Notes: generated from the sequence alone by a model not told the origin. Positions 54,381-63,123 are shown, numbered from the stretch's first letter. The stretch is DNA of 64,000 bases from Marinobacter oulmenensis (GCF_014201735.1 NZ_JACHFE010000011.1:29787-93786); one strand, 5' to 3'. Translations and numbers: made by a program.

Positions 54381-55088
54381 ATGTTCGACTCTATTAAACA
54401 GTGGCTTGCAGAGCGCAAAGGAACAGCCGTTGGCGATCACGACACCTCGAACCTGCCGACACCCAAGACGGCCGGCGACCAGTTGCTATCCAGCTCCCGC
54501 CTGATTGTTCTTGACCTTGAAACCACCGGACTCAATCCGGCCAAGGATCAGGTCATTGCCATCGGCGCTGTGGCCATTGAGTCCGGGGTGATTCATCTGG
54601 ACGACCAGTTCGACCTTATCCTGCGCCGGCCCGACCTGGACATCCGGGAAACGGTACTGATCCATGGCATCGGCCCCGAGGCCCTGACCCAGGGTCACGA
54701 AACCGAGGATGCCCTACTGCACCTGCTGGACTGGATGAACGGGGACCCGGTACTGGCCTATCACTCGGCGTTCGACCAGAAATTTCTGGAAAAAGCGCTG
54801 AAAACCCAGTTGGGTTACACCACCGGCCATCTGTGGATGGATGTGGCCGAGCTGATGCCGGCGTTTTTCCCGGATGCCAACACCAAGGGCAAGAGCCTGG
54901 ACCACTGGGCGGATTACTTCGCACTGGAAGTGAGCGAGCGCCACCACGCCGCCGCCGACGCCCTGGTCACCGCAGAACTGACGCTGATCGCCCTGAACAA
55001 GGCCAGGAAAACCGGCGTCAACACTCTCCGGGAACTTACCGAAAAGCTGCATTACCAGCGCCGCTTACAAAGCATGCACCGATACTGA
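54381..55088 (+). CDS. DEDDh 3'-5' exonuclease (DnaQ-like)
   Basis: This 235-residue exonuclease is related to DNA polymerase III epsilon but lacks the tail that binds alpha. Catalytic residues are Asp45 and Glu47 in IVLDLETTG, the Exo II Asp in LAYHSAFDQKFL, and His188/Asp193 in ERHHAAADAL. The first ~38 residues are a poorly conserved lead. It follows the DUF294 gene by 15 bp, so the two are likely co-transcribed. The substrate is unknown. Confidence 0.9.
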   Translation: MFDSIKQWLAERKGTAVGDHDTSNLPTPKTAGDQLLSSSRLIVLDLETTGLNPAKDQVIAIGAVAIESGVIHLDDQFDLILRRPDLDIRETVLIHGIGPEALTQGHETEDALLHLLDWMNGDPVLAYHSAFDQKFLEKALKTQLGYTTGHLWMDVAELMPAFFPDANTKGKSLDHWADYFALEVSERHHAAADALVTAELTLIALNKARKTGVNTLRELTEKLHYQRRLQSMHRY

Positions 55089-55130
55089 GCATGTTTGTCT
55101 CGGTTACCTCTTATTGATATTTTCGGCGGC

Positions 55131-55176
55131 AAGTGACTGACACTTAGACCATTTGCCAATATCTATAAATTCACCC
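55131..55176 (+). promoter_or_regulatory. Candidate activator-dependent promoter of the symporter operon
   Basis: A good -10 (TATAAA, 55164-55169) lacks a recognisable -35 at 16-18 bp. In its place is the palindrome aagtg-actga-cactt (55131-55145), centred about -38 relative to an inferred start near 55176. That geometry fits an activator overlapping the -35. The protein that binds is unknown; a CrbR/ErdR-type regulator is a guess from the neighbouring kinase. Confidence 0.4.
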
Positions 55177-55218
55177 ACCAGTAAAGTCAGAGGAGACAAC
55201 TAGTCGGAGAAGAACTAC

Positions 55219-55293
55219 ATGAATAATAAATTCTCTATCCGCAGTACCTCACCCAAAATTCACCCAACCTCCACAACAACAACACAGGAGTGA
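55219..55293 (+). CDS. Possible 24-residue upstream ORF (leader peptide)
   Basis: The ORF runs ATG at 55219 to TGA at 55291-55293 and encodes a Thr/Ser/Pro-rich peptide ending in four consecutive Thr codons (aca). A GGAGA box lies about nine bases upstream. It ends 4 bases before the DUF4212 start codon, and the DUF4212 ribosome binding site is inside its last codons, so its translation would directly affect initiation of the next gene. No homologue is recognised, and it may be fortuitous. Confidence 0.35.
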   Translation: MNNKFSIRSTSPKIHPTSTTTTQE

Positions 55294-55297
55294 TTGT
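55275..55297 (+). promoter_or_regulatory. A-rich Hfq/Crc-like motif at the DUF4212 ribosome binding site
   Basis: The sequence aacaacaa (55275-55282) is an exact AAnAAnAA motif, directly followed by the ribosome binding site aggag (55286-55290) and the ATG at 55298. In Pseudomonas, Hfq with Crc binds such motifs beside start sites and represses uptake genes for less-preferred carbon sources. The resemblance is visible; the function here is inferred. Confidence 0.4.
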
Positions 55298-55561
55298 ATG
55301 TCAGGTCATAGCTACGACGCTGAAAACTACTGGAAGGCGAATCTACGCCTTATCTTCGGTAGCCTGATCGTATGGGCCCTGGTTTCCTATGGCTTTGCGA
55401 TTCTGCTCCGCCCCATGCTCGCGGGAATTCCGGTTGGTGGCACTGATCTGGGCTTCTGGTTTGCCCAGCAAGGCTCCATCCTGACGTTCATTGTTCTGAT
55501 CTTCCACTACGCGTGGCGCATGAACAAGATCGACGAAAAATTCGGCGTGCACGAGGAGTAA
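55298..55561 (+). CDS. DUF4212 small membrane protein (symporter small subunit)
   Basis: This 87-residue protein has two transmembrane helices (about residues 16-38 and 48-70) and the family ends YWKANLRLIFGSLIVWALVSYGFAILL and FHYAWRMNKIDEKFGVHE. DUF4212 proteins are encoded next to SSF-type solute:sodium symporters and are thought to be accessory subunits. The next gene begins 6 bp later. It is preceded by AGGAG and the A-rich motif. Confidence 0.92.
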   Translation: MSGHSYDAENYWKANLRLIFGSLIVWALVSYGFAILLRPMLAGIPVGGTDLGFWFAQQGSILTFIVLIFHYAWRMNKIDEKFGVHEE

Positions 55562-55567
55562 GAACCG

Positions 55568-57334
55568 ATGAGCCAATTTGCGATTAACATCCTATTTGTA
55601 GGGGGCTCGTTCCTCCTCTATATCGTGATTGCTATCTGGGCGAAAGCCGGTAGCACCAGCGATTTCTACGTGGCCGGCGGTGGTGTTCACCCGATCACCA
55701 ACGGCGCGGCTATCGGTGCCGACTGGATGTCAGCGGCGTCGTTTATCTCCATGGCGGGTCTGATTGCCGCCGGTGGCTATTCCAACTCTACCTTCCTCAT
55801 GGGGTGGACAGGCGGTTACGTACTGCTGGCCATGCTGCTGGCTCCGTATCTGCGGAAGTTCGGCAAGTTCACGGTGCCCGAGTTCATCGGGGACCGCTAC
55901 TACAGTGACAACGCCCGGCTGGTGGCGGTTATCTGCCTGATTGTGGCCTCTGTCACCTACGTTATCGGCCAGATGGCTGGTGCCGGTGTTGCCTTCTCCC
56001 GCTTCCTGGAAGTGGATTCCACCATGGGCCTGATGATCGCTGCAGTTGTGGTATTCCTGTACGCCGTTCTCGGGGGCATGAAGGGCATCACCTACACCCA
56101 GGTGGCCCAGTACTGCGTACTGATCGTTGCCTACACCATTCCGGCGGTGTTCATCTCCCTGCAACTGACCGGCAACCCGATCCCGGGCCTGGGCATGTTC
56201 TCCACTCACACCGAGTCCGGCATGCCGCTGCTGACCAAGCTGAACCAGGTCATCACCGATCTCGGCTTTAACGAGTACACCGCGGACGTGGACAATAAAC
56301 TGAACATGGTTCTGTTTACCCTGTCCCTGATGATCGGTACGGCAGGCCTGCCGCACGTAATCATCCGCTTCTTCACCGTTCCCAAGGTGGCTGACGCACG
56401 CTGGTCCGGCGGCTGGGCTCTGGTCTTCATCGCCCTGCTGTACCTGACCGCTCCGGCTGTTGCTTCCATGGCCCGTCTGAACCTGATGACCACCATCTAC
56501 CCGGACGGTACCGACGCAGCGCCGATCCTCTATGAAGATCGTCCGAACTGGGTCAAGGAATGGGAAATCACTGGCCTTATCCAGTATGAGGACAAAAACA
56601 GCGATGGTCGCATCCAGCTGTACAACGACTCCGAGGCGTTCCAGTCTGAAGCTCAGGCGCGCGGCTGGGAAGGCAACGAGCTGGTTGTTAACCGGGACAT
56701 CCTGGTGCTGGCCAACCCGGAAATCGCCAACCTGCCCGGCTGGGTTATCGGTCTGATCGCCGCGGGTGGTCTGGCTGCAGCCCTGTCGACTGCAGCGGGT
56801 CTGTTGCTGGCGATCTCCTCGGCGGTCAGTCACGACCTTATCAAGGGGCGCATCAACCCCAACATCTCGGATAAGGGCGAGCTGCTGGCTGCCCGGATCT
56901 CCATGGCGGTTGCCATCGTGGTCGCGACCTATCTGGGCGCCAACCCTCCAGGTTTCGCAGCCCAGGTGGTGGCACTGGCCTTCGGTATCGCTGCCGCGTC
57001 CCTGTTCCCGGTTCTGATGATGGGTATCTTCTCGAAGCGGGTTAATAATGTGGGCGCCATCAGCGGCATGCTGGCCGGTCTGACCTTCACCCTGGTGTAC
57101 ATTTTCGTGTACAAGGGCTGGCTGTTCATCCCGGGTACCAACAACCTGGCGGACACCCCGGAAAACTGGGTACTGGGTATTTCCCCGCTGTCCATCGGTG
57201 CCGTTGGTGCTGTCGTGAACTTTGCGGTAGCCTTTGCAGTGTCCAAGTCGACTGCAGAGCCGCCCGCAGAAATCCAGGAGCTGGTTGAAAGCGTCCGTTA
57301 CCCGCGCGGTGCCGGATCTGCGTCCGACCATTAA
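55568..57334 (+). CDS. Sodium:solute symporter (SSF family, VC_2705/ActP-like)
   Basis: This 588-residue polytopic transporter has about 13 hydrophobic helices. SSF features include FYVAGGGVHPITNGAAIGADWMSAASFISMAGLI, AYFLAP-like LLAPYLRKFGKFTVPEFIGDRYYS, and the C-terminal AAALSTAAGLLLAISSAVSHDL signature. It most resembles the ActP-related acetate/carboxylate branch associated with DUF4212. An extramembrane insert around residues 315-375 contains DKNSDGRIQLYN (342-353), an EF-hand-like loop. The substrate is probably acetate or a short carboxylate, from the adjacent CrbS-like kinase. Confidence 0.92.
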   Translation: MSQFAINILFVGGSFLLYIVIAIWAKAGSTSDFYVAGGGVHPITNGAAIGADWMSAASFISMAGLIAAGGYSNSTFLMGWTGGYVLLAMLLAPYLRKFGKFTVPEFIGDRYYSDNARLVAVICLIVASVTYVIGQMAGAGVAFSRFLEVDSTMGLMIAAVVVFLYAVLGGMKGITYTQVAQYCVLIVAYTIPAVFISLQLTGNPIPGLGMFSTHTESGMPLLTKLNQVITDLGFNEYTADVDNKLNMVLFTLSLMIGTAGLPHVIIRFFTVPKVADARWSGGWALVFIALLYLTAPAVASMARLNLMTTIYPDGTDAAPILYEDRPNWVKEWEITGLIQYEDKNSDGRIQLYNDSEAFQSEAQARGWEGNELVVNRDILVLANPEIANLPGWVIGLIAAGGLAAALSTAAGLLLAISSAVSHDLIKGRINPNISDKGELLAARISMAVAIVVATYLGANPPGFAAQVVALAFGIAAASLFPVLMMGIFSKRVNNVGAISGMLAGLTFTLVYIFVYKGWLFIPGTNNLADTPENWVLGISPLSIGAVGAVVNFAVAFAVSKSTAEPPAEIQELVESVRYPRGAGSASDH

Positions 57335-57351
57335 CCTGAGAGAACGCCTGA

Positions 57352-57370
57352 TTCATTGCTCAGCAATGAA
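57352..57370 (+). other. Small hairpin after the symporter gene
   Basis: An 8-bp perfect stem, ttcattgc/gcaatgaa, with a 3-base loop sits 18 bases after the symporter stop and 12 bases before the terminator. It has no T-run and may stabilise the mRNA 3' end. Confidence 0.45.
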
Positions 57371-57382
57371 AGGTTGAACCGG

Positions 57383-57417
57383 ACGGGCTTCCTCCTCGAG
57401 GGAGCCCGTTCTTTTTT
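57383..57417 (+). terminator. Rho-independent terminator after the symporter gene
   Basis: The stem acgggcttcc/gggagcccgt (one G-U pair) has a 7-base loop and is followed by cttttttaa. It would end the DUF4212-symporter transcript and separate it from the downstream membrane protein and kinase genes. Confidence 0.85.
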
Positions 57418-57431
57418 AAGGAAACCGCTGT

Positions 57432-57938
57432 ATGTTCTGGACTTTTGTTGCCACTGTTTTCTGCGGCCTGGGTGCCGCCGGAATCGCACTGGGCATCCGC
57501 ACCGCCACTGCCAAAAAGGCCCCGAGATGGATCATTCCAGTCTTCGCCGGCGCTGGCATGCTGGGCTATCTGGTGTATGGCGAATACACCTGGTTTGAAC
57601 ACAAGCAGTCGCTACTGCCCGAGGAAGCGGTCATTGTCAGCACCGAGCAGGAAAAGATCTTTTTCCGCCCTTGGACCTTCGTCTTCCCATACGTAACGGC
57701 TTTCTCGGCTGTGGACGTCAACAGCGTCAACTGGAACCCGGACAACCCGGATGTCGCCCGCTTCACGCTCTATCGCTTTGAACAGACGGTGACCGATTCG
57801 GTCTCACATCGGGTGCACATCATCAATTGCCCGAAGCGACAGCTTGTGCCCCTGGATTCCGAAGGCACACCGCGCGTCGACAACATGAAAGTGCTGGACA
57901 GTGCTGACCCACTGTTCAAGACTGTCTGCCAATCCTGA
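57432..57938 (+). CDS. Conserved-looking small membrane protein, unknown
   Basis: I do not recognise this 168-residue product. It has two N-terminal hydrophobic helices (residues 2-22 and 33-50) separated by a basic loop (TATAKKAPR), then a ~115-residue soluble part (GEYTWFEHKQSLLPEEAVIVSTEQEKIFFRPWTFVFPYV-like, Cys at HIINCPKRQ and near the C-terminus). It begins 15 bp after the symporter terminator and ends 26 bp before the SSF-kinase gene. Its position between transporter and receptor suggests an accessory role. Confidence 0.75.
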   Translation: MFWTFVATVFCGLGAAGIALGIRTATAKKAPRWIIPVFAGAGMLGYLVYGEYTWFEHKQSLLPEEAVIVSTEQEKIFFRPWTFVFPYVTAFSAVDVNSVNWNPDNPDVARFTLYRFEQTVTDSVSHRVHIINCPKRQLVPLDSEGTPRVDNMKVLDSADPLFKTVCQS

Positions 57939-57964
57939 AACGGCGAGACGGATAACCGCGAGAC

Positions 57965-60900
57965 ATGATTAGCGCCTGGCTGCTGGTATTAATCTCGATC
58001 ACCTACATTTCACTGTTGTTCTTCATAGCTTGGGCGGGCGATCGCCACCCCGGGCTCTACCGCCGAAGAATCGCCCGAACTCACATCTACGGCCTGTCAC
58101 TGGCCGTCTACTTCACCTCCTGGACCTTTTATGGCGCCGTCGGGCGGGCCTCCCAGGAGGGTTTTGCCTTTCTGCCGATCTATCTCGGCCCGCTACTGGC
58201 GTTTCTGTTTTTCGCGCCCCTGCTCCGGCGAATCATTTACATCAGCAAGCGCAACAACAGCACATCCATCGCGGATTTCATTGCCTCGCGCTATGGCAAA
58301 TCCCAGTTGCTGGCGGCCATGGTGGCGGTTTTCGCCCTTATCGGCAGCGTCCCCTACATCGCGCTTCAGTTGAAGGCCATCGCGCTGGGCTTCAACGTGC
58401 TCTCCAGTACCGGCGACAGCTATCAGGAACTGAGCAGCGCGGCCTGGAACGATTCCGCCTGGTATATCACCCTCGCCCTGGCGGCGTTCACGGTGCTTTT
58501 TGGCACCCGCCACCTGGAGTCCACCGAACATCACCGGGGCATGATCCAGGCCGTCGCCTTTGAATCACTGATCAAACTGATCGCCTTTGTCGCCGTTGGC
58601 CTGTTTGTCGGCTACGGCCTGTTCAACGGCTTTGGCGACCTGTTTTCCCGTGCGGTTGAAGCGGACCTTCTGGGCACACTGACGACCGGTTCCCTGGAGG
58701 CGCCGGCATTCATTACACAGACACTGATCGCCATGCTCGCCATTGTCTGCCTGCCACGACAGTTCCACGTTATGGTGGTCGAGAACAGCGACCACCGGGA
58801 TTTCCAGGTGGCCCGCTGGGCCATGCCCATCTACCTGGTCATTGCCAGTGCCTTCGTTATCCCTATCGCTGCCGCCGGCCTGTTGACGCCGGAACTGGCG
58901 GACACGGATCCGGACATCATCATCCTTCAGTTGCCGATACAGGCCGGCGAACAGTGGCTTGCGGTCCTGGCCTTCCTGGGTGGCGGCTCAGCCGCTGCCG
59001 CGATGGTGATTGTCTGCGCCGTGGCCATTGCCACAATGATCAGTAACGAAATCATCATGCCTGGCCTGCTGCGCTTTTTCCGCCCCGGCATGAACCGGCG
59101 GGGCAACCTGAGCTTCCTGCTGCTAACCATCCGCCGGGGCGCCATCTTCGTGGTGCTGCTGACCGCCTATGGCTTTTATCGGATGGCAGGCGCCGACTAC
59201 AGCCTGACCGCCTTCGGCCTGTTGTCCTTTGCTGCGGCAGCCCAGTTCGGCCCGGCTCTGGTCGGTGGCATCCTCTGGCGCGACGGCAACTTCATGGGCG
59301 CCGTCTGGGGGCTGGGCCTCGGCTTCCTGATGTGGTGCTACACCCTGTTACTGCCGGCACTGGTCTCAACCGGGTGGATTCCGGACACCCTGATCGAACA
59401 GGGACTGTTTGGCTGGACATGGACCCGCCCCACAGCGCTGTTCGGCTCCGAGCTGGATCAGGTCAGCCATGGCATTCTCTGGAGCCTCGGCGTGAACACC
59501 GCCGCCTATATTCTTCTCTCCCTGGTGACACGTCAGCGGATTCGCGAAAAGATCCAGGTCGCGGCGTTTTTCCACGACACTCATCCCAGGGGAGACAACA
59601 CCCAGCACCAGGGATGGCAGGGCCAGGTCCTGACGTCTGACCTGCAGGCTCTGACGGACCGCTTCATGGGCGACGAGCGGTCCAAGAGTGTGTTTCGAAA
59701 CTACGAACGACGCAATGCCACCCGGGTCTATCCACATCGGCCAGCTTCCACCCATCTGATGAAGTATGTGGAACGCCAACTGGCTTCGGTGATCGGCGCC
59801 TCCACAGCACGGGTGGTTCTGGAGTCCACACTCACCGGCCGGGACATGCAGATCGAGGACGTCGTCAGCATCGTTGACGAAGCCTCCCAGGCCATGACCT
59901 TCAGCCGGGAGTTACTGCAGTCCGCCATTGAAAACATCAGCCTCGGCGTCTCCGTGGTGAACCCGCAACAGCAGCTGGTGGTCTGGAACCACCGGTATCT
60001 GGAACTGTTCAATTACCCGAAGGGCTACGTCCGGGTTGGACGGCCCGTTCAGGACCTGATGCGCTACAACCTCACCAGCGCCAACGTGGCGGCCCGGAGA
60101 ATTGATGAAATCATCCAGGACCGCTGCGACAAAATGCGCCAGGGTGAGCCCATGTCCTACGAGCGCCAACGGCCGGACGGCACCGTTGTGCGGGTGGACG
60201 GCAGCCCGATCCCCGGAGGCGGCTATGTCACCACCTATCAGGACATCACCGCCATGCGACGGACCGAGCAGGCGCTGAAGGAGACCAACACCTACCTGGA
60301 GCAGCGAGTCAGGGAGCGGACCCAGGAGTTACAGGTCATCAACGAGCAGATGCTCAAGGCCAAGTCCGTGGCTGAACAGGCGAACCAGAGCAAGACCCGC
60401 TTTCTCGCCTCAGCCAGCCATGACCTGCTGCAACCGTTGAACGCGGCACGACTGTTTACTTCCGCCCTGACCGGCAAGGTCGCAGAAGGCGAAACCCGGG
60501 AACTGGTTGAACACATCGATAGCTCCCTGGGCGCCGCCGAGGAAATCATCAGCACCCTGCTGGATATATCGAAACTGGACGCAGGGGCTCTGGAGGCGGA
60601 CATCAGCGCCTTCGCCATCAACGACCTGCTCCGGCACCTGGCCACAGAATTCTCGGCAATTGCCAAGGACCAGAACCTTGAGCTCCATGTGGTGCCCTGC
60701 TCGGCCTGGGTCAGCTCCGACGCCAAGCTGCTCCGCCGGGTCATCCAGAACTTTCTGTCCAACGCCATCCGGTATACCGAAAGTGGCCGGATTCTGATGG
60801 GATGCCGCCGCCTGAAGGGGTATATCCGCATTGAGGTCTGGGATACCGGGCCAGGCATGTCAGAAGACCAACTGGCGCATATCTTTGAAGAGTTCCGGCG

Positions 60901-61483
60901 ATTCCAGCACGGCAAGGACAACAAAGGCCTGGGCCTTGGCCTTGCCATCGTTGAACGGATCAGCGGCATGCTCAACCACCCGGTCAGCGTCCACTCCGCC
61001 CAGGGCAAAGGCAGCACGTTCGGCATCACCGTCCCCATTGCCCAGGCCAGCAAAATCCCGTCCGCCTCGTCGCAGACGACCGCAGCATCCCGGCGGGTTT
61101 CCAGCCTTGGCGGTTTGAAGGTACTGTGCATCGATAACGATGCAGCGATACTGCAGGGCATGGTGGCGCTTCTGGGCAACTGGAAGTGCGACGTCACCGC
61201 AGCGGAAAGCCTGGAGGATGCCCTGGAAAAGCTCGATGGGGAACCACCGGACATCATCCTGGCAGACTATCAACTGGATGATAACCGCAACGGACTGGAC
61301 GCCATGGACAGTATCCGCAACACTCTGGGTACCGGGATTCCCGGCATACTCATTACCGGGTATATGGCACCGGAAGTCCGGGAAGACGCCATCGACCGTG
61401 GCTACCAGATACTCTATAAACCGGTAAAACCCGCCGCTCTGCGGGCTCTGGTCAATAAACAACTGAAACAGACGCGCTCATGA
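57965..61483 (+). CDS. SSF-domain hybrid sensor histidine kinase (CrbS/MxtR-like)
   Basis: This 1172-residue membrane sensor has an N-terminal sodium:solute symporter-like domain of about 13 helices (residues 1-520), a linker, a PAS region (about 640-760, GVSVVNPQQQLVVWNHRYLELF), a coiled coil, a HisKA H-box (SASHDLLQPLNAARLF, His819), HATPase (FLSNAIRYTESGR, DTGPGMSEDQL, GLGLGLAIVERI) and a C-terminal receiver with phospho-acceptor Asp1101 (ADYQLD) and Lys in YKPVKP. The architecture matches CrbS/MxtR receptors of acetate metabolism. Its stop overlaps the next start (ATGA). Confidence 0.93.
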   Translation: MISAWLLVLISITYISLLFFIAWAGDRHPGLYRRRIARTHIYGLSLAVYFTSWTFYGAVGRASQEGFAFLPIYLGPLLAFLFFAPLLRRIIYISKRNNSTSIADFIASRYGKSQLLAAMVAVFALIGSVPYIALQLKAIALGFNVLSSTGDSYQELSSAAWNDSAWYITLALAAFTVLFGTRHLESTEHHRGMIQAVAFESLIKLIAFVAVGLFVGYGLFNGFGDLFSRAVEADLLGTLTTGSLEAPAFITQTLIAMLAIVCLPRQFHVMVVENSDHRDFQVARWAMPIYLVIASAFVIPIAAAGLLTPELADTDPDIIILQLPIQAGEQWLAVLAFLGGGSAAAAMVIVCAVAIATMISNEIIMPGLLRFFRPGMNRRGNLSFLLLTIRRGAIFVVLLTAYGFYRMAGADYSLTAFGLLSFAAAAQFGPALVGGILWRDGNFMGAVWGLGLGFLMWCYTLLLPALVSTGWIPDTLIEQGLFGWTWTRPTALFGSELDQVSHGILWSLGVNTAAYILLSLVTRQRIREKIQVAAFFHDTHPRGDNTQHQGWQGQVLTSDLQALTDRFMGDERSKSVFRNYERRNATRVYPHRPASTHLMKYVERQLASVIGASTARVVLESTLTGRDMQIEDVVSIVDEASQAMTFSRELLQSAIENISLGVSVVNPQQQLVVWNHRYLELFNYPKGYVRVGRPVQDLMRYNLTSANVAARRIDEIIQDRCDKMRQGEPMSYERQRPDGTVVRVDGSPIPGGGYVTTYQDITAMRRTEQALKETNTYLEQRVRERTQELQVINEQMLKAKSVAEQANQSKTRFLASASHDLLQPLNAARLFTSALTGKVAEGETRELVEHIDSSLGAAEEIISTLLDISKLDAGALEADISAFAINDLLRHLATEFSAIAKDQNLELHVVPCSAWVSSDAKLLRRVIQNFLSNAIRYTESGRILMGCRRLKGYIRIEVWDTGPGMSEDQLAHIFEEFRRFQHGKDNKGLGLGLAIVERISGMLNHPVSVHSAQGKGSTFGITVPIAQASKIPSASSQTTAASRRVSSLGGLKVLCIDNDAAILQGMVALLGNWKCDVTAAESLEDALEKLDGEPPDIILADYQLDDNRNGLDAMDSIRNTLGTGIPGILITGYMAPEVREDAIDRGYQILYKPVKPAALRALVNKQLKQTRS

Positions 61484-63123
61484 ATCAATCCGATCAGAAA
61501 GAACTGGCCAATCCGTTCCGAAAGCTCAACTTTCTGGTAGTGGACGACTTCGAGAACTTCCGTCTGTCCATGCGCCAGATGCTCAGGAGCTGTGGTGCCG
61601 ACAAAATTGAACTGGTCGCCCACGCAACGCCGGCCATCCAGTACTGCGCCTACAACCATGTTGACGTTGTTCTCTGCGACTACAATCTGGGAGAAGGCAA
61701 AAACGGACAGAATATTCTCGAAGAACTCCGTTACCGGAAGCTGTTGAAACACTCCTCGCTGTTCCTGATGGTCACCGCGGAAACTTCCAAGGAAATGGTT
61801 ATGGGCGCCCGCGAGTATCAACCGGACGCCTACCTGACCAAGCCCATCAACAGGGCCGTTCTGGAAAAGCGCCTGGGCGCCCTGATTCGCCAGCGTAACG
61901 CCCTGCTTCCAATCACCCGGGAAATCGACCGGGAAAACTACCCCGAGGCCATTTCCCTTTGCCTGGATATGCTTCCGAAGCAGCCACGTTACAAAACCTG
62001 GCTGATGAAGACCCTCGGTGAGCTCTATTATCAGGTCGGAGACATGGCTCATGCCCAGAAGGTGTACGATGAAGTTCTTGGCCAGCGGGAGCTTTCCTGG
62101 GCACGTCTCGGTCGCTGCCGGGTACTGGCAGCCAATCAGAAAGAAGACCAGGCGATCGCAGAGCTGAAAACACTGATCGAAAAGCACCCTGATTACATGG
62201 AGGCCTACGATCTCCTGGCTCAGGTAATGGAAACACAGGGCAAAACCCAGCCAGCCCAGCAGGTGCTGGAGCGTGCCTCACGACATTCACCGAATGCCCT
62301 GCTTCGCCATAAGCATCTGGCCGAGCTGGCCGACGCCAATCAGGATATCGACACCGCCTCGGAAGCCTGGCGGCAGACGGTCTCCCTGGGCAGTTATTCA
62401 GTCCACGACCACCAGGATCACTATCTGGCACTGGCTCAAAGCCTTTCAGACCTCAGTGAGGGCGATACCGGCGATCAAGGCGCCAGCAAAGCGAACGAAG
62501 CGTTCAACATTCTCTCAAAAATGGAAAAACGCTTTCCCGACGATGAGCAGCTGCCGTTGAAAAGCCGGATTGTTCAATGCCGTCTTCATGCCGGCCAGGG
62601 CCATCAGGCAAAAGCCGAAAAGCTTTTGAATGAGCTCTCCTCCGAGATAGACGAACTGCCGGAACTGGGTGCCGATCTCGGCCTTGATTATGCCAAGACC
62701 CTGTTCCGGATGGGGCGGGACCAACAGGCCAAGGAACTGCTCGGCCAGTTGGCATCCCAGTATGAGGATGACAACAGCATCCTGCAGAAAATTGAGGGGC
62801 TTCTTGATGAACCCGTCGGCTTCCGCCAGAAAATCGAAGCCCGTGGATTCAACCAGGAAGGCATCAAGGCTTTCGAAGCCGGCGACCTGCACGCAGCGGT
62901 TACTGCCTTTAACCAGGCCCTGAACATTGTCCCGGACCACGCGGCCCTGAACCTCAACCTTGTCCAGGTATTGCTCAAACAGTATGAGCAGCAACCGGAG
63001 AACCGCTCGCTGCTCGATACCTGCCAGAAGCGCCTGGCACGCCTGGAATCCCTGCCGGAGCAGCACCGTCAATACCGCAGGTATCAGGCTCTGAGCCGGA
63101 AACTGAAAGGACTGATGACATGA
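61480..63123 (+). CDS. Response regulator with C-terminal TPR region
   Basis: This 547-residue cytosolic protein has an N-terminal receiver domain (about residues 15-135): VVDDFENFRLSMRQMLRSCG, phospho-acceptor Asp67 in VVLCDYNLGEG, VTAETSKEMVMGAREYQPDAYLTKP with Lys121. The rest is helical repeats of TPR type (YPEAISLCLDMLPKQPRYKTWLMKTLGELYYQ-like, then AHAQKVYDEVL and a last clear repeat near 470, GIKAFEAGDLHAAVTAFNQALNI). There is no DNA-binding or enzymatic output, so it should signal through protein contacts. It is coupled to both neighbours by 4-bp overlaps. Confidence 0.9.
   Translation: MNQSDQKELANPFRKLNFLVVDDFENFRLSMRQMLRSCGADKIELVAHATPAIQYCAYNHVDVVLCDYNLGEGKNGQNILEELRYRKLLKHSSLFLMVTAETSKEMVMGAREYQPDAYLTKPINRAVLEKRLGALIRQRNALLPITREIDRENYPEAISLCLDMLPKQPRYKTWLMKTLGELYYQVGDMAHAQKVYDEVLGQRELSWARLGRCRVLAANQKEDQAIAELKTLIEKHPDYMEAYDLLAQVMETQGKTQPAQQVLERASRHSPNALLRHKHLAELADANQDIDTASEAWRQTVSLGSYSVHDHQDHYLALAQSLSDLSEGDTGDQGASKANEAFNILSKMEKRFPDDEQLPLKSRIVQCRLHAGQGHQAKAEKLLNELSSEIDELPELGADLGLDYAKTLFRMGRDQQAKELLGQLASQYEDDNSILQKIEGLLDEPVGFRQKIEARGFNQEGIKAFEAGDLHAAVTAFNQALNIVPDHAALNLNLVQVLLKQYEQQPENRSLLDTCQKRLARLESLPEQHRQYRRYQALSRKLKGLMT

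Noticed and set aside
55730..57331. A 533-codon minus-strand open frame across the SSF symporter
   Set aside because: Composition is Gly/Gln/His/Asp-rich with no recognisable domain, and the sense strand encodes a clear 13-helix transporter.
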